8,434 bases of DNA. Origin: an uncultured Klebsiella sp. Its GTDB lineage: Bacteria; Pseudomonadota; Gammaproteobacteria; Enterobacterales; Enterobacteriaceae. Within the stretch, counting starts at the first letter, position 1; the number at the start of each line of letters is the position of its first letter. The position numbers and the translations under genes are program-made. The stretch spans positions 1-8,434 of the forward strand of contig CABUCP010000111.1 of NCBI GenBank assembly GCA_902490055.1, read 5' to 3'. The notes under the pieces are model-generated. The model did no database searches. It was not told the DNA's origin and saw nothing but the letters and a program-made list of their open reading frames with translations. Of the stretch, positions 1-7,124 are shown one piece after another.

Positions 1-24
1 GGTGACGCATTTTTTCTCAGGTTA

Positions 25-45
25 GCTGAAACGATTCAATTCAGC
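25..45. promoter_or_regulatory. Cra (FruR) operator in front of fruB
   Basis: TGAAACGATTCA at 27-38 differs by one base from the perfect Cra palindrome TGAAACGTTTCA. A second TTCA half-site at 40-43 creates an overlapping dyad, GCTGAA (25-30), 9 nt, TTCAGC (40-45). In enterobacteria Cra represses fruBKA, and fructose 1-phosphate made by this operon releases it, so an operator just before the fruB ribosome binding site is expected. The -35/-10 elements and any second operator lie mostly or wholly left of the window, so the distance to the transcription start cannot be given. The site is read directly from sequence; the binding protein is assigned by motif and context. Confidence 0.8.
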
Positions 46-58
46 GGAGAGGAGAACT

Positions 59-1189
59 ATGTTCCAGTTATCTGTACAGGATATCCATCCCGGCCAGCAG
101 GCCGCGAATAAAGAAGAAGCAATACGCCAGATTGCTGCTGCGCTGGTAAGCGCGGGCAATGTGGCGGATGGCTACGTTAACGGCATGCTGGCGCGTGAAC
201 AGCAAACGTCCACTTTCCTCGGCAACGGCATCGCTATCCCGCACGGGACCACCGATACCCGCGATCAGGTGCTAAAGACCGGCGTGCAGGTTTATCAGTT
301 CCCGCAGGGCGTCACCTGGGGCGAAGGGCAGACGGCCTATGTTGCTATCGGTATCGCCGCCAGCTCCGATGAGCACCTTGGTCTGCTGCGCCAACTGACG
401 CACGTCCTGAGCGACGACTCGGTTGCTGAACAGCTGAAAACCGTCACTACGGCGGAAGAGCTACGCGCCCTGTTGATGGGTGAAAAACAGAGCGAAGCGC
501 TGAAGCTCGATAACGAGACGCTGAGCCTGGATGTGGTCGCCAACGATCTGCTGACGCTGCAGGCGTTGAACGCCGCGCGGCTGAAAGAAGCGGGCGCGGT
601 AAGCGCCGAGTTTGTCAGCCGTACCATTAATGACGCGCCGCTGAACCTGGGTCAGGGTATCTGGCTGAACGACAGCGCTGAAGGTAACCTGCGCAGTGCC
701 GTGGCCGTCAGCCGCGCCGCCAACGCGTTTACCGCCGACGAACAGCCGGTCGCGCTGTTGGTCACCGTCGCCATGGCCGACGAACAGCCGACGGCGGTGC
801 TTAATCGCCTGAGCAATCTTTTGATTGATAAAAAAGCGGACCATCTGCTAAAGGCCGATGCCGCCACCCTGCTGGCGCTGCTGACCAGCGATGACGCTAT
901 CGCTGAAGATGTGCTGAACGCTGAGTTTGTGATACGCAACGAACACGGCCTGCACGCGCGTCCGGGCACCATGTTGGTCAATACGATTAAACAGTTCTCC
1001 AGCGACATTACCGTCACCAACCTCGATGGTTCCGGCAAGCCGGCTAACGGCCGCAGCCTGATGAAGGTCGTGGCGCTGGGTGTGAAAAAAGGTCACCGTC
1101 TGCGTTTCACCGCGCAGGGTGAGGATGCGCAACAAGCGCTGGATGCGATTGGCGAAGCGATCGCCGCAGGCCTTGGGGAGGGCGCATAA
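59..1189 (+). CDS. fruB: Fructose-specific PTS multiphosphoryl transfer protein FruB (EIIA-Fru / HPr-like)
   Basis: Cytoplasmic phosphocarrier of the fructose phosphotransferase system. It takes phosphate from enzyme I on its HPr-like (FPr) domain and passes it through its EIIA domain to FruA. The 376-aa length equals the E. coli protein. Residues 1-142 form a type-2 EIIA domain with the active histidine His62 in [11 protein letters not shown]. Residues about 150-285 are the poorly understood middle domain. Residues about 286-376 form the HPr-like domain, with [11 protein letters not shown] giving phosphohistidine His299 and NGRSLMKV in the place of the HPr serine region. A doubled purine-rich ribosome binding site, GGAGAGGAG at 46-54, precedes the ATG at 59. 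The TAA (1187-1189) directly abuts the fruK ATG, so translation is probably coupled. A 15-bp in-frame direct repeat lies in the middle domain (see separate entry). First gene of fruBKA, likely Cra-repressed through the operator at 25-45. Confidence 0.98.
   Translation: MFQLSVQDIHPGQQAANKEEAIRQIAAALVSAGNVADGYVNGMLAREQQTSTFLGNGIAIPHGTTDTRDQVLKTGVQVYQFPQGVTWGEGQTAYVAIGIAASSDEHLGLLRQLTHVLSDDSVAEQLKTVTTAEELRALLMGEKQSEALKLDNETLSLDVVANDLLTLQALNAARLKEAGAVSAEFVSRTINDAPLNLGQGIWLNDSAEGNLRSAVAVSRAANAFTADEQPVALLVTVAMADEQPTAVLNRLSNLLIDKKADHLLKADAATLLALLTSDDAIAEDVLNAEFVIRNEHGLHARPGTMLVNTIKQFSSDITVTNLDGSGKPANGRSLMKVVALGVKKGHRLRFTAQGEDAQQALDAIGEAIAAGLGEGA
734..790 (+). repeat. 15-bp in-frame direct repeat inside fruB
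   Basis: GCCGACGAACAGCCG occurs at 734-748 and again at 776-790. The copies are offset by 42 nt (14 codons), and each encodes Ala-Asp-Glu-Gln-Pro (residues 226-230 and 240-244) in the FruB middle domain. The copies are exact. Chance plus codon bias, or a small old duplication, could explain it. The 27 nt between the copies do not repeat anything obvious. Confidence 0.7.
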
Positions 1190-2128
1190 ATGAGCAGACG
1201 TGTAGCAACGATTACTTTAAACCCGGCGTACGATCTGGTGGGCTTCACCCCGGAAATCGAACGCGGCGAAGTGAACCTAGTGCGGACCACCGGCCTGCAT
1301 GCCGCAGGTAAAGGTATTAACGTAGCAAAAGTGCTGAAAGATCTCGGCATCGACGTCACCGTCGGCGGTTTCCTTGGTAAAGATAACCAGGATGGCTTCC
1401 AGCAGTTGTTCAGCGAGCTGGGTATCGCCAACCGCTTCCAGGTGGTGCAGGGGCGTACCCGTATCAACGTCAAGCTGACGGAAAAAGACGGCGAAGTAAC
1501 CGATTTCAACTTCTCCGGTTTTGAAGTGACGCCCGCCGACTGGGAGCGCTTCGTTAATGATTCGCTGAGCTGGCTGGGCCAGTTCGATATGGTTTGCGTC
1601 AGCGGCAGCCTGCCGTCCGGCGTCAGCCCGGAAGCCTTCACCGACTGGATGACGCGTCTGCGCAGCCAGTGCCCGTGCATTATTTTCGATAGCAGTCGCG
1701 AAGCGCTGGTTGCCGGGCTGAAAGCCGCGCCGTGGCTGGTTAAGCCAAACCGCCGCGAGCTGGAAATCTGGGCTGGCCGTAAGCTGCCTGAAATGAAAGA
1801 TGTCATCGATGCCGCACACGCATTGCGTGAACAGGGTATCGCTCACGTGGTGATTTCGCTGGGCGAAGAGGGCGCGCTGTGGGTCAACGCCTCCGGCGAG
1901 TGGATTGCCAAGCCGCCTTCAGTCGAAGTGGTCAGCACCGTCGGCGCCGGCGACTCGATGGTCGGCGGCCTGATTTACGGCCTGCTGATGCGTGAATCCA
2001 GCGAGCATACCCTGCGCCTGGCTACCGCCGTCGCCGCGCTGGCCGTCAGCCAGAGCAACGTCGGTATTACCGATCGTACCCAGTTGGCCGCAATGATGGC
2101 GCGCGTCGACTTACAACCCTTTAATTAA
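1190..2128 (+). CDS. fruK: 1-phosphofructokinase
   Basis: Phosphorylates fructose 1-phosphate, the product of the fructose PTS, with ATP to give fructose 1,6-bisphosphate for glycolysis. It also removes the Cra effector fructose 1-phosphate. The 312-aa length is normal for the family. It is a PfkB/ribokinase-fold kinase: the N-terminal signature region GLHAAGKGINVAKVL is at about 35-49, the KPNRREL segment at 185-191, and the second PfkB signature VGAGDSMVGG at 251-260 supplies the catalytic base Asp255 and the anion-hole glycines. The ATG at 1190 follows the fruB TAA with no gap. Its Shine-Dalgarno GGGGAGGG (1175-1182) lies within the last fruB codons, which supports coupled translation. No frameshift or missing catalytic residue is seen. 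Confidence 0.98.
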   Translation: MSRRVATITLNPAYDLVGFTPEIERGEVNLVRTTGLHAAGKGINVAKVLKDLGIDVTVGGFLGKDNQDGFQQLFSELGIANRFQVVQGRTRINVKLTEKDGEVTDFNFSGFEVTPADWERFVNDSLSWLGQFDMVCVSGSLPSGVSPEAFTDWMTRLRSQCPCIIFDSSREALVAGLKAAPWLVKPNRRELEIWAGRKLPEMKDVIDAAHALREQGIAHVVISLGEEGALWVNASGEWIAKPPSVEVVSTVGAGDSMVGGLIYGLLMRESSEHTLRLATAVAALAVSQSNVGITDRTQLAAMMARVDLQPFN

Positions 2129-2144
2129 CAGCAGGAGAGGCATA

Positions 2145-3839
2145 ATGAAAACGCTGCTGATTATTGACTCCGGGCTTGGACAGGCTCGCGCCTATATGGC
2201 GAAAACTCTGCTCAGCGCCGCGGCGCAAAAAGCGCACCTTGAGCTGATTGATAACCCGAACGATGCTGAACTGGCGATCGTGCTGGGCGCTGCGCTGCCG
2301 GCTGACAGCGCGCTGAACGGTAAAAACGTCTATCTGGGCGATATTAACCGCGCGGTTGCCCATCCGGAACTGTTCCTCGGCGAAGCGAAAGATCGTGCGA
2401 AGCCATACGTCGCGCCGGCGGCGGTCGCCGTTCCGGCCGCTGCGCAGGGGCAGAAACGTATTGTCGCCGTGACCGCTTGCCCGACCGGTGTTGCCCATAC
2501 CTTTATGGCGGCGGAAGCCATCGAAACCGAAGCCAAAAAACGCGGCTGGTGGGTGAAAGTGGAAACCCGCGGTTCCGTAGGGGCGGGCAATGCGATTACC
2601 CCGGAAGAGGTGGATCAGGCGGATCTGGTGATTGTCGCCGCTGATATCGAAGTCGATTTGGCGAAATTCGCCGGTAAACCGATGTATCGCACGACCACCG
2701 GCCTGGCGCTGAAGAAAACCGCGCAGGAGCTGGATAAAGCCGTGGCGGAAGCCAAACCGTACCAGCCGTCCGGCAAACCGCAGGCGTCTGGCGAAGGTAA
2801 AAAAGAGTCGGCTGGCGCCTATCGTCACCTGCTGACCGGCGTCTCCTATATGCTGCCGATGGTGGTGGCGGGCGGCCTGTGTATTGCACTTTCGTTTGCG
2901 TTCGGTATTAAAGCGTTTGAAGTGAAAGACACCATGGCGGCGGCGTTGATGCAAATCGGCGGCGGTTCGGCCTTTGCCCTGATGGTGCCGGTGCTGGCGG
3001 GCTTTATCGCGTTCTCCATCGCTGACCGTCCGGGCCTGACGCCAGGCCTTATCGGCGGTATGTTGGCCGTAAGCGGCGGTTCTGGTTTTATCGGCGGTAT
3101 CATCGCCGGTTTCCTGGCCGGTTACGTGGCGAAGTTAATCAGCACGAAGCTGAAATTGCCGCAGAGTATGGAAGCGCTGAAACCGATTCTGATCATTCCG
3201 TTGGTTTCCAGCCTGATCGTGGGTCTGGCGATGATCTACCTGATCGGCAAACCGGTTGCCGGTATCCTGGCCTGGCTGACCCACTGGCTGCAAACCATGG
3301 GTACCGCGAATGCGGTGCTGCTCGGCGCGATCCTCGGCGGGATGATGTGTACCGATATGGGCGGCCCGGTGAACAAAGCGGCTTACGCCTTCGGGGTCGG
3401 ACTGCTGAGTACTCAAACTTATGCGCCGATGGCGGCGATTATGGCGGCCGGTATGGTGCCACCGCTGGCGCTTGGCCTGGCGACGCTGATTGCCCGCAAC
3501 AAGTTCGACAAATCGCAGCGTGAAGGCGGTAAAGCGGCGCTGGTACTGGGTCTGTGCTTTATCACCGAAGGGGCGATTCCATTCGCCGCTCGCGACCCGA
3601 TGCGCGTACTGCCTTGCTGCATCGTCGGCGGCGCGGTGACCGGCGCTATCTCGATGGCGGTGGGTGCGAAACTGATGGCGCCGCACGGCGGGCTGTTCGT
3701 TCTGCTGATCCCAGGCGCGATCACCCCGGTACTGGGCTACCTGCTGGCGATTATTGCCGGTACGCTGGTCGCCGGTCTCTCTTACGCGGTGCTGAAGCGC
3801 CCGGAAGCGCCGGCGGCGGAAGCTGAAAAAGCGGCGTAA
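2145..3839 (+). CDS. fruA: Fructose-specific PTS EIIB'BC permease
   Basis: Inner-membrane permease that imports fructose and releases fructose 1-phosphate, phosphorylated by FruB. It has 564 aa, one more than I recall for E. coli. Residues 1 to about 85 are the EIIB' domain, a degenerate copy without an active cysteine. An Ala/Pro-rich linker at about 86-101 leads to the functional EIIB domain (about 104-201), with phosphocysteine Cys112 in TACPTGVAHTF. A second Gly/Lys-rich linker (about 206-224) is followed by the EIIC domain from about 226, with many hydrophobic segments, DMGGPVNKAAYAF at 404-416 and the substrate-binding loop ITEGAIPF at 473-480. The C-terminal tail is Ala/Glu rich. The ATG is 16 nt after the fruK stop, with AGGAGAGG at 2133-2140. 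Last gene of the operon, followed by a strong terminator. Confidence 0.98.
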   Translation: MKTLLIIDSGLGQARAYMAKTLLSAAAQKAHLELIDNPNDAELAIVLGAALPADSALNGKNVYLGDINRAVAHPELFLGEAKDRAKPYVAPAAVAVPAAAQGQKRIVAVTACPTGVAHTFMAAEAIETEAKKRGWWVKVETRGSVGAGNAITPEEVDQADLVIVAADIEVDLAKFAGKPMYRTTTGLALKKTAQELDKAVAEAKPYQPSGKPQASGEGKKESAGAYRHLLTGVSYMLPMVVAGGLCIALSFAFGIKAFEVKDTMAAALMQIGGGSAFALMVPVLAGFIAFSIADRPGLTPGLIGGMLAVSGGSGFIGGIIAGFLAGYVAKLISTKLKLPQSMEALKPILIIPLVSSLIVGLAMIYLIGKPVAGILAWLTHWLQTMGTANAVLLGAILGGMMCTDMGGPVNKAAYAFGVGLLSTQTYAPMAAIMAAGMVPPLALGLATLIARNKFDKSQREGGKAALVLGLCFITEGAIPFAARDPMRVLPCCIVGGAVTGAISMAVGAKLMAPHGGLFVLLIPGAITPVLGYLLAIIAGTLVAGLSYAVLKRPEAPAAEAEKAA

Positions 3840-3851
3840 TCTAAGCGCAAT

Positions 3852-3882
3852 AAAAAAGGGCCGATTCGTCGGCCCTTTTTTT
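3852..3882. terminator. Bidirectional intrinsic terminator between fruA and nfo
   Basis: GGGCCGA (3858-3864) pairs perfectly with TCGGCCC (3869-3875) around a TTCG loop. Six A (3852-3857) lie on the left and seven T (3876-3882) on the right, extending the stem and giving a U-tract in each direction. It lies 12 nt after the fruA stop and 10 nt beyond the nfo stop on the other strand, so one hairpin can serve both convergent transcripts. Confidence 0.93.
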
Positions 3883-3892
3883 GTTTTTGAAT

Positions 3893-4747
3893 TTAAGCTA
3901 CTTCAGCGGTCTGCTGCGCCCGCAGCCAGGCAATCTCTTCCGCCCAGATATCCGGGTTGATGGTTTCCAGAACCAGCGGGATACCATCGAAGCGGTTATC
4001 CTGCATAATCCAACGAAATGCATCATGGCCGATGTTGCCTTCGCCGAGACTGTGGTGACGGTCGACGCGGCTGCCAAAGGCGCTTTTCGCATCATTCAGG
4101 TGCATGCCGCGCAGATACTGGAAGCCGACGATCCGCTCGAACTCGGCAAAGGTCTTTTCACACTCCTCCGCGCTGCGTAGGTCATAACCGGCGGCAAAGG
4201 CGTGACAGGTATCGATACAAACGCCAACGCGGGATTTGTCTTCTACGCCGTCGATGATGGCGGCCAGATGTTCAAATTTAAAACCGAGGTTGCTGCCCTG
4301 GCCGGCGGTATTTTCGATAACCGCGGTCACGCCTTCGGTTTTCGCCAGTGCGATGTTGATGGATTCTGCGATACGCGCCAGGCATTCATCTTCCGGGATT
4401 TGCTGCAGGTGGCTGCCCGGATGGAAGTTGAGCAGCGTTAATCCCAACTGCTGGCAGCGAGATAATTCATCGATAAACGCCTCGCGGGATTTCTCCAGCG
4501 CTTCTTCGACCGGGTGACCGAGGTTAATCAGGTAGCTGTCGTGCGGCAGGATCTGCCCCGGGCCAAAGTGATATTTTTCGCAGGCGGCTTTGAATTCGGC
4601 AATCGCTTCGTCGGTGAGCGGCGCGGCGCGCCATTGACGCTGGTTTTTGGTGAACAGGGCGAAGGCGGTGGCTTCGATTTCGGCGGCGCGGATGGCGGCA
4701 TTGGCCAGCCCGCCGGAGGCGCTGACGTGCGCTCCAATGTATTTCAT
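3893..4747 (-). CDS. nfo: Endonuclease IV (apurinic/apyrimidinic endonuclease)
   Basis: DNA repair enzyme that cleaves 5' of abasic sites and removes blocked 3' ends, using a trinuclear zinc centre in a TIM-barrel fold. All nine metal ligands known from E. coli Nfo are at the same residue numbers: His69, His109, Glu145, Asp179, His182, His216, Asp229, His231 and Glu261. The 284-aa length is one shorter than E. coli. Family signatures seen include [13 protein letters not shown] (143-155), [13 protein letters not shown] (177-189) and [20 protein letters not shown] (216-235). The start is CAT at 4745-4747, with minus-strand Shine-Dalgarno CTGGAG (complement of 4755-4760). That site is inside a terminator-like hairpin whose T-run touches the ATG (separate entry). 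It lies downstream of yeiH on the same strand. In E. coli nfo belongs to the SoxRS oxidative-stress regulon; I could not find a convincing SoxS box here. Confidence 0.98.
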   Translation of the reverse strand: MKYIGAHVSASGGLANAAIRAAEIEATAFALFTKNQRQWRAAPLTDEAIAEFKAACEKYHFGPGQILPHDSYLINLGHPVEEALEKSREAFIDELSRCQQLGLTLLNFHPGSHLQQIPEDECLARIAESINIALAKTEGVTAVIENTAGQGSNLGFKFEHLAAIIDGVEDKSRVGVCIDTCHAFAAGYDLRSAEECEKTFAEFERIVGFQYLRGMHLNDAKSAFGSRVDRHHSLGEGNIGHDAFRWIMQDNRFDGIPLVLETINPDIWAEEIAWLRAQQTAEVA

Positions 4748-4803
4748 AAAAAAACTCCAGTTAAGCCGCTGGGGGGAGGGTAATGATAGCGGCTTAACCG
4801 GAG
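4748..4803 (-). terminator. Intrinsic terminator/attenuator between yeiH and nfo, overlapping the nfo ribosome binding site
   Basis: On the + strand, 4755-4770 and 4788-4803 form a 16-bp stem with one mismatch (A4759/C4799). The inner ten bases, TTAAGCCGCT and AGCGGCTTAA, are perfect. The 17-nt loop (4771-4787) is rich in C in the minus-strand RNA. On the minus strand the stem is followed by seven T (complement of 4748-4754) and then directly by the nfo ATG. This has the form of a factor-independent terminator for transcripts coming from yeiH. The nfo Shine-Dalgarno CTGGAG is part of the 3' arm, so in any transcript containing both arms it would also be paired. There is no T-run on the + strand side, so the terminator is one-directional. 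Confidence 0.8.
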
Positions 4804-4811
4804 AGTTACAG
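4783..4811 (-). promoter_or_regulatory. Possible nfo promoter with its -10 at the hairpin loop
   Basis: On the minus strand TATCAT (complement of 4783-4788) matches the sigma-70 -10 consensus at 5 of 6 bases. With a 17-nt spacer the -35 would be CTGTAA (complement of 4806-4811), a poor 3 of 6 match, as is common at activator-dependent promoters. A start about 7 nt downstream would fall inside the hairpin loop (around 4776), so the RNA would lack the 5' arm of the terminator. This is inference from weak motifs. Confidence 0.3.
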
Positions 4812-4844
4812 CAATGAATGAATATCGACGAGAAAACTGACTAC

Positions 4845-5894
4845 TTAACCAATCAGGTGATGGATAGCGAAGTTAATCGCGCCACCGCCAACAATCAGCC
4901 AGACGAACAGCATCAGCGCCATCAGCAGCGGTTTAGCACCGGCTTTTTTCAGCGCGCTAACGTGGGTGGTTAAGCCCAGTGCGGCCATCGCCATTGCCAG
5001 CAGTACGGTATCGAGAGTCACCAGCATATCGACGACGGCTTTCGGCAGCAGGTGGAAGGAGTTAAACACCGCCACCAGAATAAACAGGATGGCAAACCAC
5101 GGAATAGTGATTTTGCTCTTCTCGCCGTTACCGGCCGGCGCCAGCTGTTTAACGCGGGCGGCAATGAACACCAGGAACGGAGCCAGCATCATCACGCGCA
5201 GCATTTTGGCGATAACCGCGGCGTTTTCGGCGTCCGGGCTAACCGCATGACCTGCAGCGACCACCTGGGCGACTTCATGCATGGTGGAACCCATATAGAT
5301 GCCGTAGGCTTCCGGAGTGAACCAGTGCGCCAGCAGCGGATACATCGCCGGGTACAAGAAGATAGCGATAGTACCGAAGATAACGACCGTCGCCACGGCG
5401 ACCGTGACTTTACTGGCTTCGGCTTTGACGACCGGTTCGGTGGCCAGAACCGCTGCCGCGCCGCAGATGCTGCTACCGGCGCCGATAAGCCAGCTGGTGT
5501 GTTTATCAAGACCAAACACCTTCTGCCCAAGGAAACAGGCAATAAAGAAGGTACTGGAGAGCGTCAGCACGTCGATCAGGATCCCGCTGACGCCGACGTC
5601 AGCAATTTGGGCAAACGTCAGACGAAAGCCGTACAGAATGATCCCCAGACGCAGCAGGTACTGCTTGGCGAAAATCACCCCGCCGTCGCAGGGCTGCCAA
5701 ATTTTAGGGTAAACGGTATTACCAACCACCATGCCGAACAGGATAGCCAGCGTCAGAGCGCTGAATCCCGCGCCGGCGATAGCCGGGAAACTGCCAGCCC
5801 ACAGGGCGGCGCCGGTCAATGCGGCGGTCAGCGCCAGACCTGGGACGAAATGCCACAGGGTGCGATGTTTAGTGGGTAAAGTGAGTGCTGTCAT
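4845..5894 (-). CDS. yeiH: YeiH, UPF0324 family membrane protein (putative sulfate/sulfite exporter)
   Basis: Integral inner-membrane protein of 349 aa, the usual length. About ten hydrophobic segments are visible, at roughly residues 13-33, 38-59, 72-92, 101-123, 133-153, 161-182, 214-235, 245-262, 270-292 and 320-340. Conserved small-residue motifs of the family are present: [20 protein letters not shown] (136-155) and [14 protein letters not shown] (192-205). The family is often labelled putative sulfate exporter; transport by this particular protein is not shown by the sequence. Its neighbour YeiE has been reported, as I recall, to respond to sulfite, which fits a role in exporting an oxidised sulfur anion. 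The start is CAT at 5892-5894 with minus-strand GGAG (complement of 5901-5904) 6 nt upstream. It is divergent from yeiE and probably controlled by it. The stop at 4845 is 97 nt before nfo, with a terminator between. Confidence 0.93.
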   Translation of the reverse strand: MTALTLPTKHRTLWHFVPGLALTAALTGAALWAGSFPAIAGAGFSALTLAILFGMVVGNTVYPKIWQPCDGGVIFAKQYLLRLGIILYGFRLTFAQIADVGVSGILIDVLTLSSTFFIACFLGQKVFGLDKHTSWLIGAGSSICGAAAVLATEPVVKAEASKVTVAVATVVIFGTIAIFLYPAMYPLLAHWFTPEAYGIYMGSTMHEVAQVVAAGHAVSPDAENAAVIAKMLRVMMLAPFLVFIAARVKQLAPAGNGEKSKITIPWFAILFILVAVFNSFHLLPKAVVDMLVTLDTVLLAMAMAALGLTTHVSALKKAGAKPLLMALMLFVWLIVGGGAINFAIHHLIG

Positions 5895-6073
5895 AACCTT
5901 CTCCTTTGTCTGGGCAAAGAATACGACTAGCTGGTTTAAAAATAAAATTGATTATATATTTATAATCTATCGGAATAAGTGATAAACCCTTCATCCTTCA
6001 GGCTACAGCCGCGCGGATTTATGTCACCATAGCGCTGACGGTTATCCAGCTTGGGTTAATTAACAGGTGAGTT
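5895..6073. promoter_or_regulatory. yeiH-yeiE divergent control region with a LysR-type dyad
   Basis: The 179-bp gap holds the promoters for both divergent genes. Its main feature is an AT-rich dyad at 5950-5967: GATTAT, 6 nt, ATAATC, with perfect arms. It extends to 5947-5970 with one mismatched pair (5949/5968). It contains the LysR-type T-N11-A spacing (T5953, A5965). The same sequence contains TATAAT on the + strand (5961-5966) and TATAAT on the minus strand (complement of 5951-5956), so both -10 elements could lie in the dyad. No good -35 stands 16-18 nt upstream on either strand, which fits activator-dependent transcription. The yeiH ribosome binding site is at 5901-5904. The yeiE leader would be about 100 nt and holds the palindrome GTTAATTAAC (6055-6064) just before its Shine-Dalgarno. 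Binding by YeiE is inferred. Confidence 0.55.
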
Positions 6074-6940
6074 ATGCATATCACGCTACGGCAACTGGAA
6101 GTTTTTGCTGAGGTATTAAAAAGCGGGTCGACCACGCAGGCATCGCAGATGCTGGCGCTGTCGCAGTCGGCGGTGAGCGCGGCGCTGACCGACCTGGAGG
6201 GGCAACTGGGGGTCCAGCTTTTTGACCGCGTCGGCAAACGACTGGTGGTTAATGAACACGGTCGCCTGCTTTATCCACGCGCCCTGGCGCTGCTGGAGCG
6301 CGCCGTGGAGATAGAACAGCTGTTTCGCGGCGATAACGGCGCTATCCGCGTCTATGCCAGCAGCACGATTGGTAACTATATCCTGCCGGAAATCATCGCC
6401 CGCTACCGCCGTGATTTCCCTGAGTTGCCGCTGGAGCTGAGCGTCGGCAACAGCCAGGATGTCATTAATGCGGTCAGCGATTTGCGCGTGGATATCGGCC
6501 TGATCGAGGGACCATGCCACGCGGCGGATATTATCGCCGAGCCGTGGATCGAAGATGAACTGGTGGTCTTTGCCGCCCCGGATTCGCCGTTCTTAGAGGG
6601 TGAAGTGACCTTGCAACGGCTGGCGGAAGCGCAGTGGATCCTGCGCGAGCACGGCTCCGGCACGCGGGAAATCGTTGATTACGTACTGTTGTCGCATCTG
6701 CCGGCGTTCCAGTTAGGCATGGAGCTTGGCAACTCGGAGGCGATTAAGCATGCGGTGCGCCATGGACTAGGTATAAGCTGCCTGTCGCGGCGAGTCATCG
6801 CTGAACAACTGGACGCCGGAACGCTGGTGGAGCTCAAGCTGCCGCTACCGCGCTTGACCCGCACCCTGTGGCGTATCCGCCATCGGCAAAAGCACGTTTC
6901 CAAGGCGCTACAGCGTTTTATCCGCTATTGCGAGGTGTAG
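6074..6940 (+). CDS. yeiE: LysR-type transcriptional regulator YeiE
   Basis: Cytoplasmic DNA-binding regulator of 288 aa, about five shorter than I recall for E. coli. The N-terminal winged helix-turn-helix covers about residues 4-62, with recognition-helix region [20 protein letters not shown] at 19-38 and [13 protein letters not shown] at 51-63. A linker helix (about 64-86) leads to a periplasmic-binding-protein-like effector domain (about 90-285) with the usual start [27 protein letters not shown] at 140-147 and a late GLGISCLS segment. YeiE orthologues have been described as regulators linked to sulfite sensing, iron homeostasis and motility; this is recalled, and the ligand cannot be read from the sequence. 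The ATG at 6074 is preceded by AGGTGA (6065-6070). It is divergent from yeiH, the classical arrangement of a LysR regulator and its target, and autoregulation is likely. Confidence 0.95.
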   Translation: MHITLRQLEVFAEVLKSGSTTQASQMLALSQSAVSAALTDLEGQLGVQLFDRVGKRLVVNEHGRLLYPRALALLERAVEIEQLFRGDNGAIRVYASSTIGNYILPEIIARYRRDFPELPLELSVGNSQDVINAVSDLRVDIGLIEGPCHAADIIAEPWIEDELVVFAAPDSPFLEGEVTLQRLAEAQWILREHGSGTREIVDYVLLSHLPAFQLGMELGNSEAIKHAVRHGLGISCLSRRVIAEQLDAGTLVELKLPLPRLTRTLWRIRHRQKHVSKALQRFIRYCEV

Positions 6941-6955
6941 CAGTAAATCTCGCGT

Positions 6956-6983
6956 AAGCGCCGCTTTTTTGTCTGTTTTTTTT
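6956..6983 (+). terminator. Weak possible terminator after yeiE
   Basis: AAGC (6956-6959), GCC loop, GCTT (6963-6966) gives only a short stem, followed by six T (6965-6970) and eight T (6976-6983). An alternative small hairpin CGC-GTAA-GCG (6951-6960) overlaps it, and GCGAG/CTCGC (6930-6934/6949-6953) could form across the yeiE stop. The T-runs suggest transcription ends here, but no strong stem is visible. Confidence 0.3.
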
Positions 6984-7016
6984 ATGCGCCGATCGGATAT
7001 TACTGCTTTACTAATA

Positions 7017-7124
7017 ATTTGTGTCAGATCATGAAGCTCTCTTATAACTTTGCATTTGTACCGGATGGACAGGCGATCGTCTGCTACAATCGCGCCTCAT
7101 TTTTTGGATGGATAGCATTTTCAC
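7017..7124 (+). promoter_or_regulatory. lysP promoter and leader
   Basis: TGCTACAAT at 7082-7090 is an extended -10 element (TG at 7082-7083, hexamer TACAAT 5 of 6). No -35 fits the normal spacing; TGGACA at 7066-7071 resembles one but is only 13 nt away. Transcription should start near 7096-7098. In E. coli lysP is activated by the LysR-type protein ArgP bound upstream of the promoter. The AT-rich stretch at about 7040-7060 is the natural place for it here, but I see no clear dyad. The leader carries GGATGGAT (7106-7113), a weak and distant Shine-Dalgarno for the ATG at 7125. Confidence 0.5.

Noticed and set aside
1093..1806. 237-codon open frame on the minus strand opposite fruK and the fruB end
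   Set aside because: Ser/Arg/Pro-rich shadow with no recognisable domain, fully overlapping conserved coding sequence.
2121..2954. 277-codon open frame on the minus strand opposite fruA
   Set aside because: Arg/His/Phe-rich translation typical of an antisense shadow. It reaches into the fruK end, and fruA is unambiguous.
4771..4780. G-quadruplex in the GGGGGGAGGG run
   Set aside because: Too few G tracts in the neighbourhood to form four stacks. The run is better explained as the hairpin loop.
4804..4844. SoxS/MarA box upstream of nfo
   Set aside because: Expected from E. coli biology, but the best candidate (ACAGCAA near 4808 on the + strand) keeps only the first half of the consensus and lacks the YYAAA half.
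5052..5879. Long open frame (275 codons) on the + strand opposite yeiH
   Set aside because: It mirrors yeiH codon bias in a GC-rich genome. The product is low-complexity and Gly/Arg/Asp/Gln rich, with no family resemblance, and yeiH is clearly the real gene.
6035..6062. sigma-70 promoter close to yeiE (CTGACG, 16 nt, TAATTA)
   Set aside because: Transcription would start on top of the Shine-Dalgarno, leaving no usable leader. The dyad region at 5947-5970 is a better candidate.
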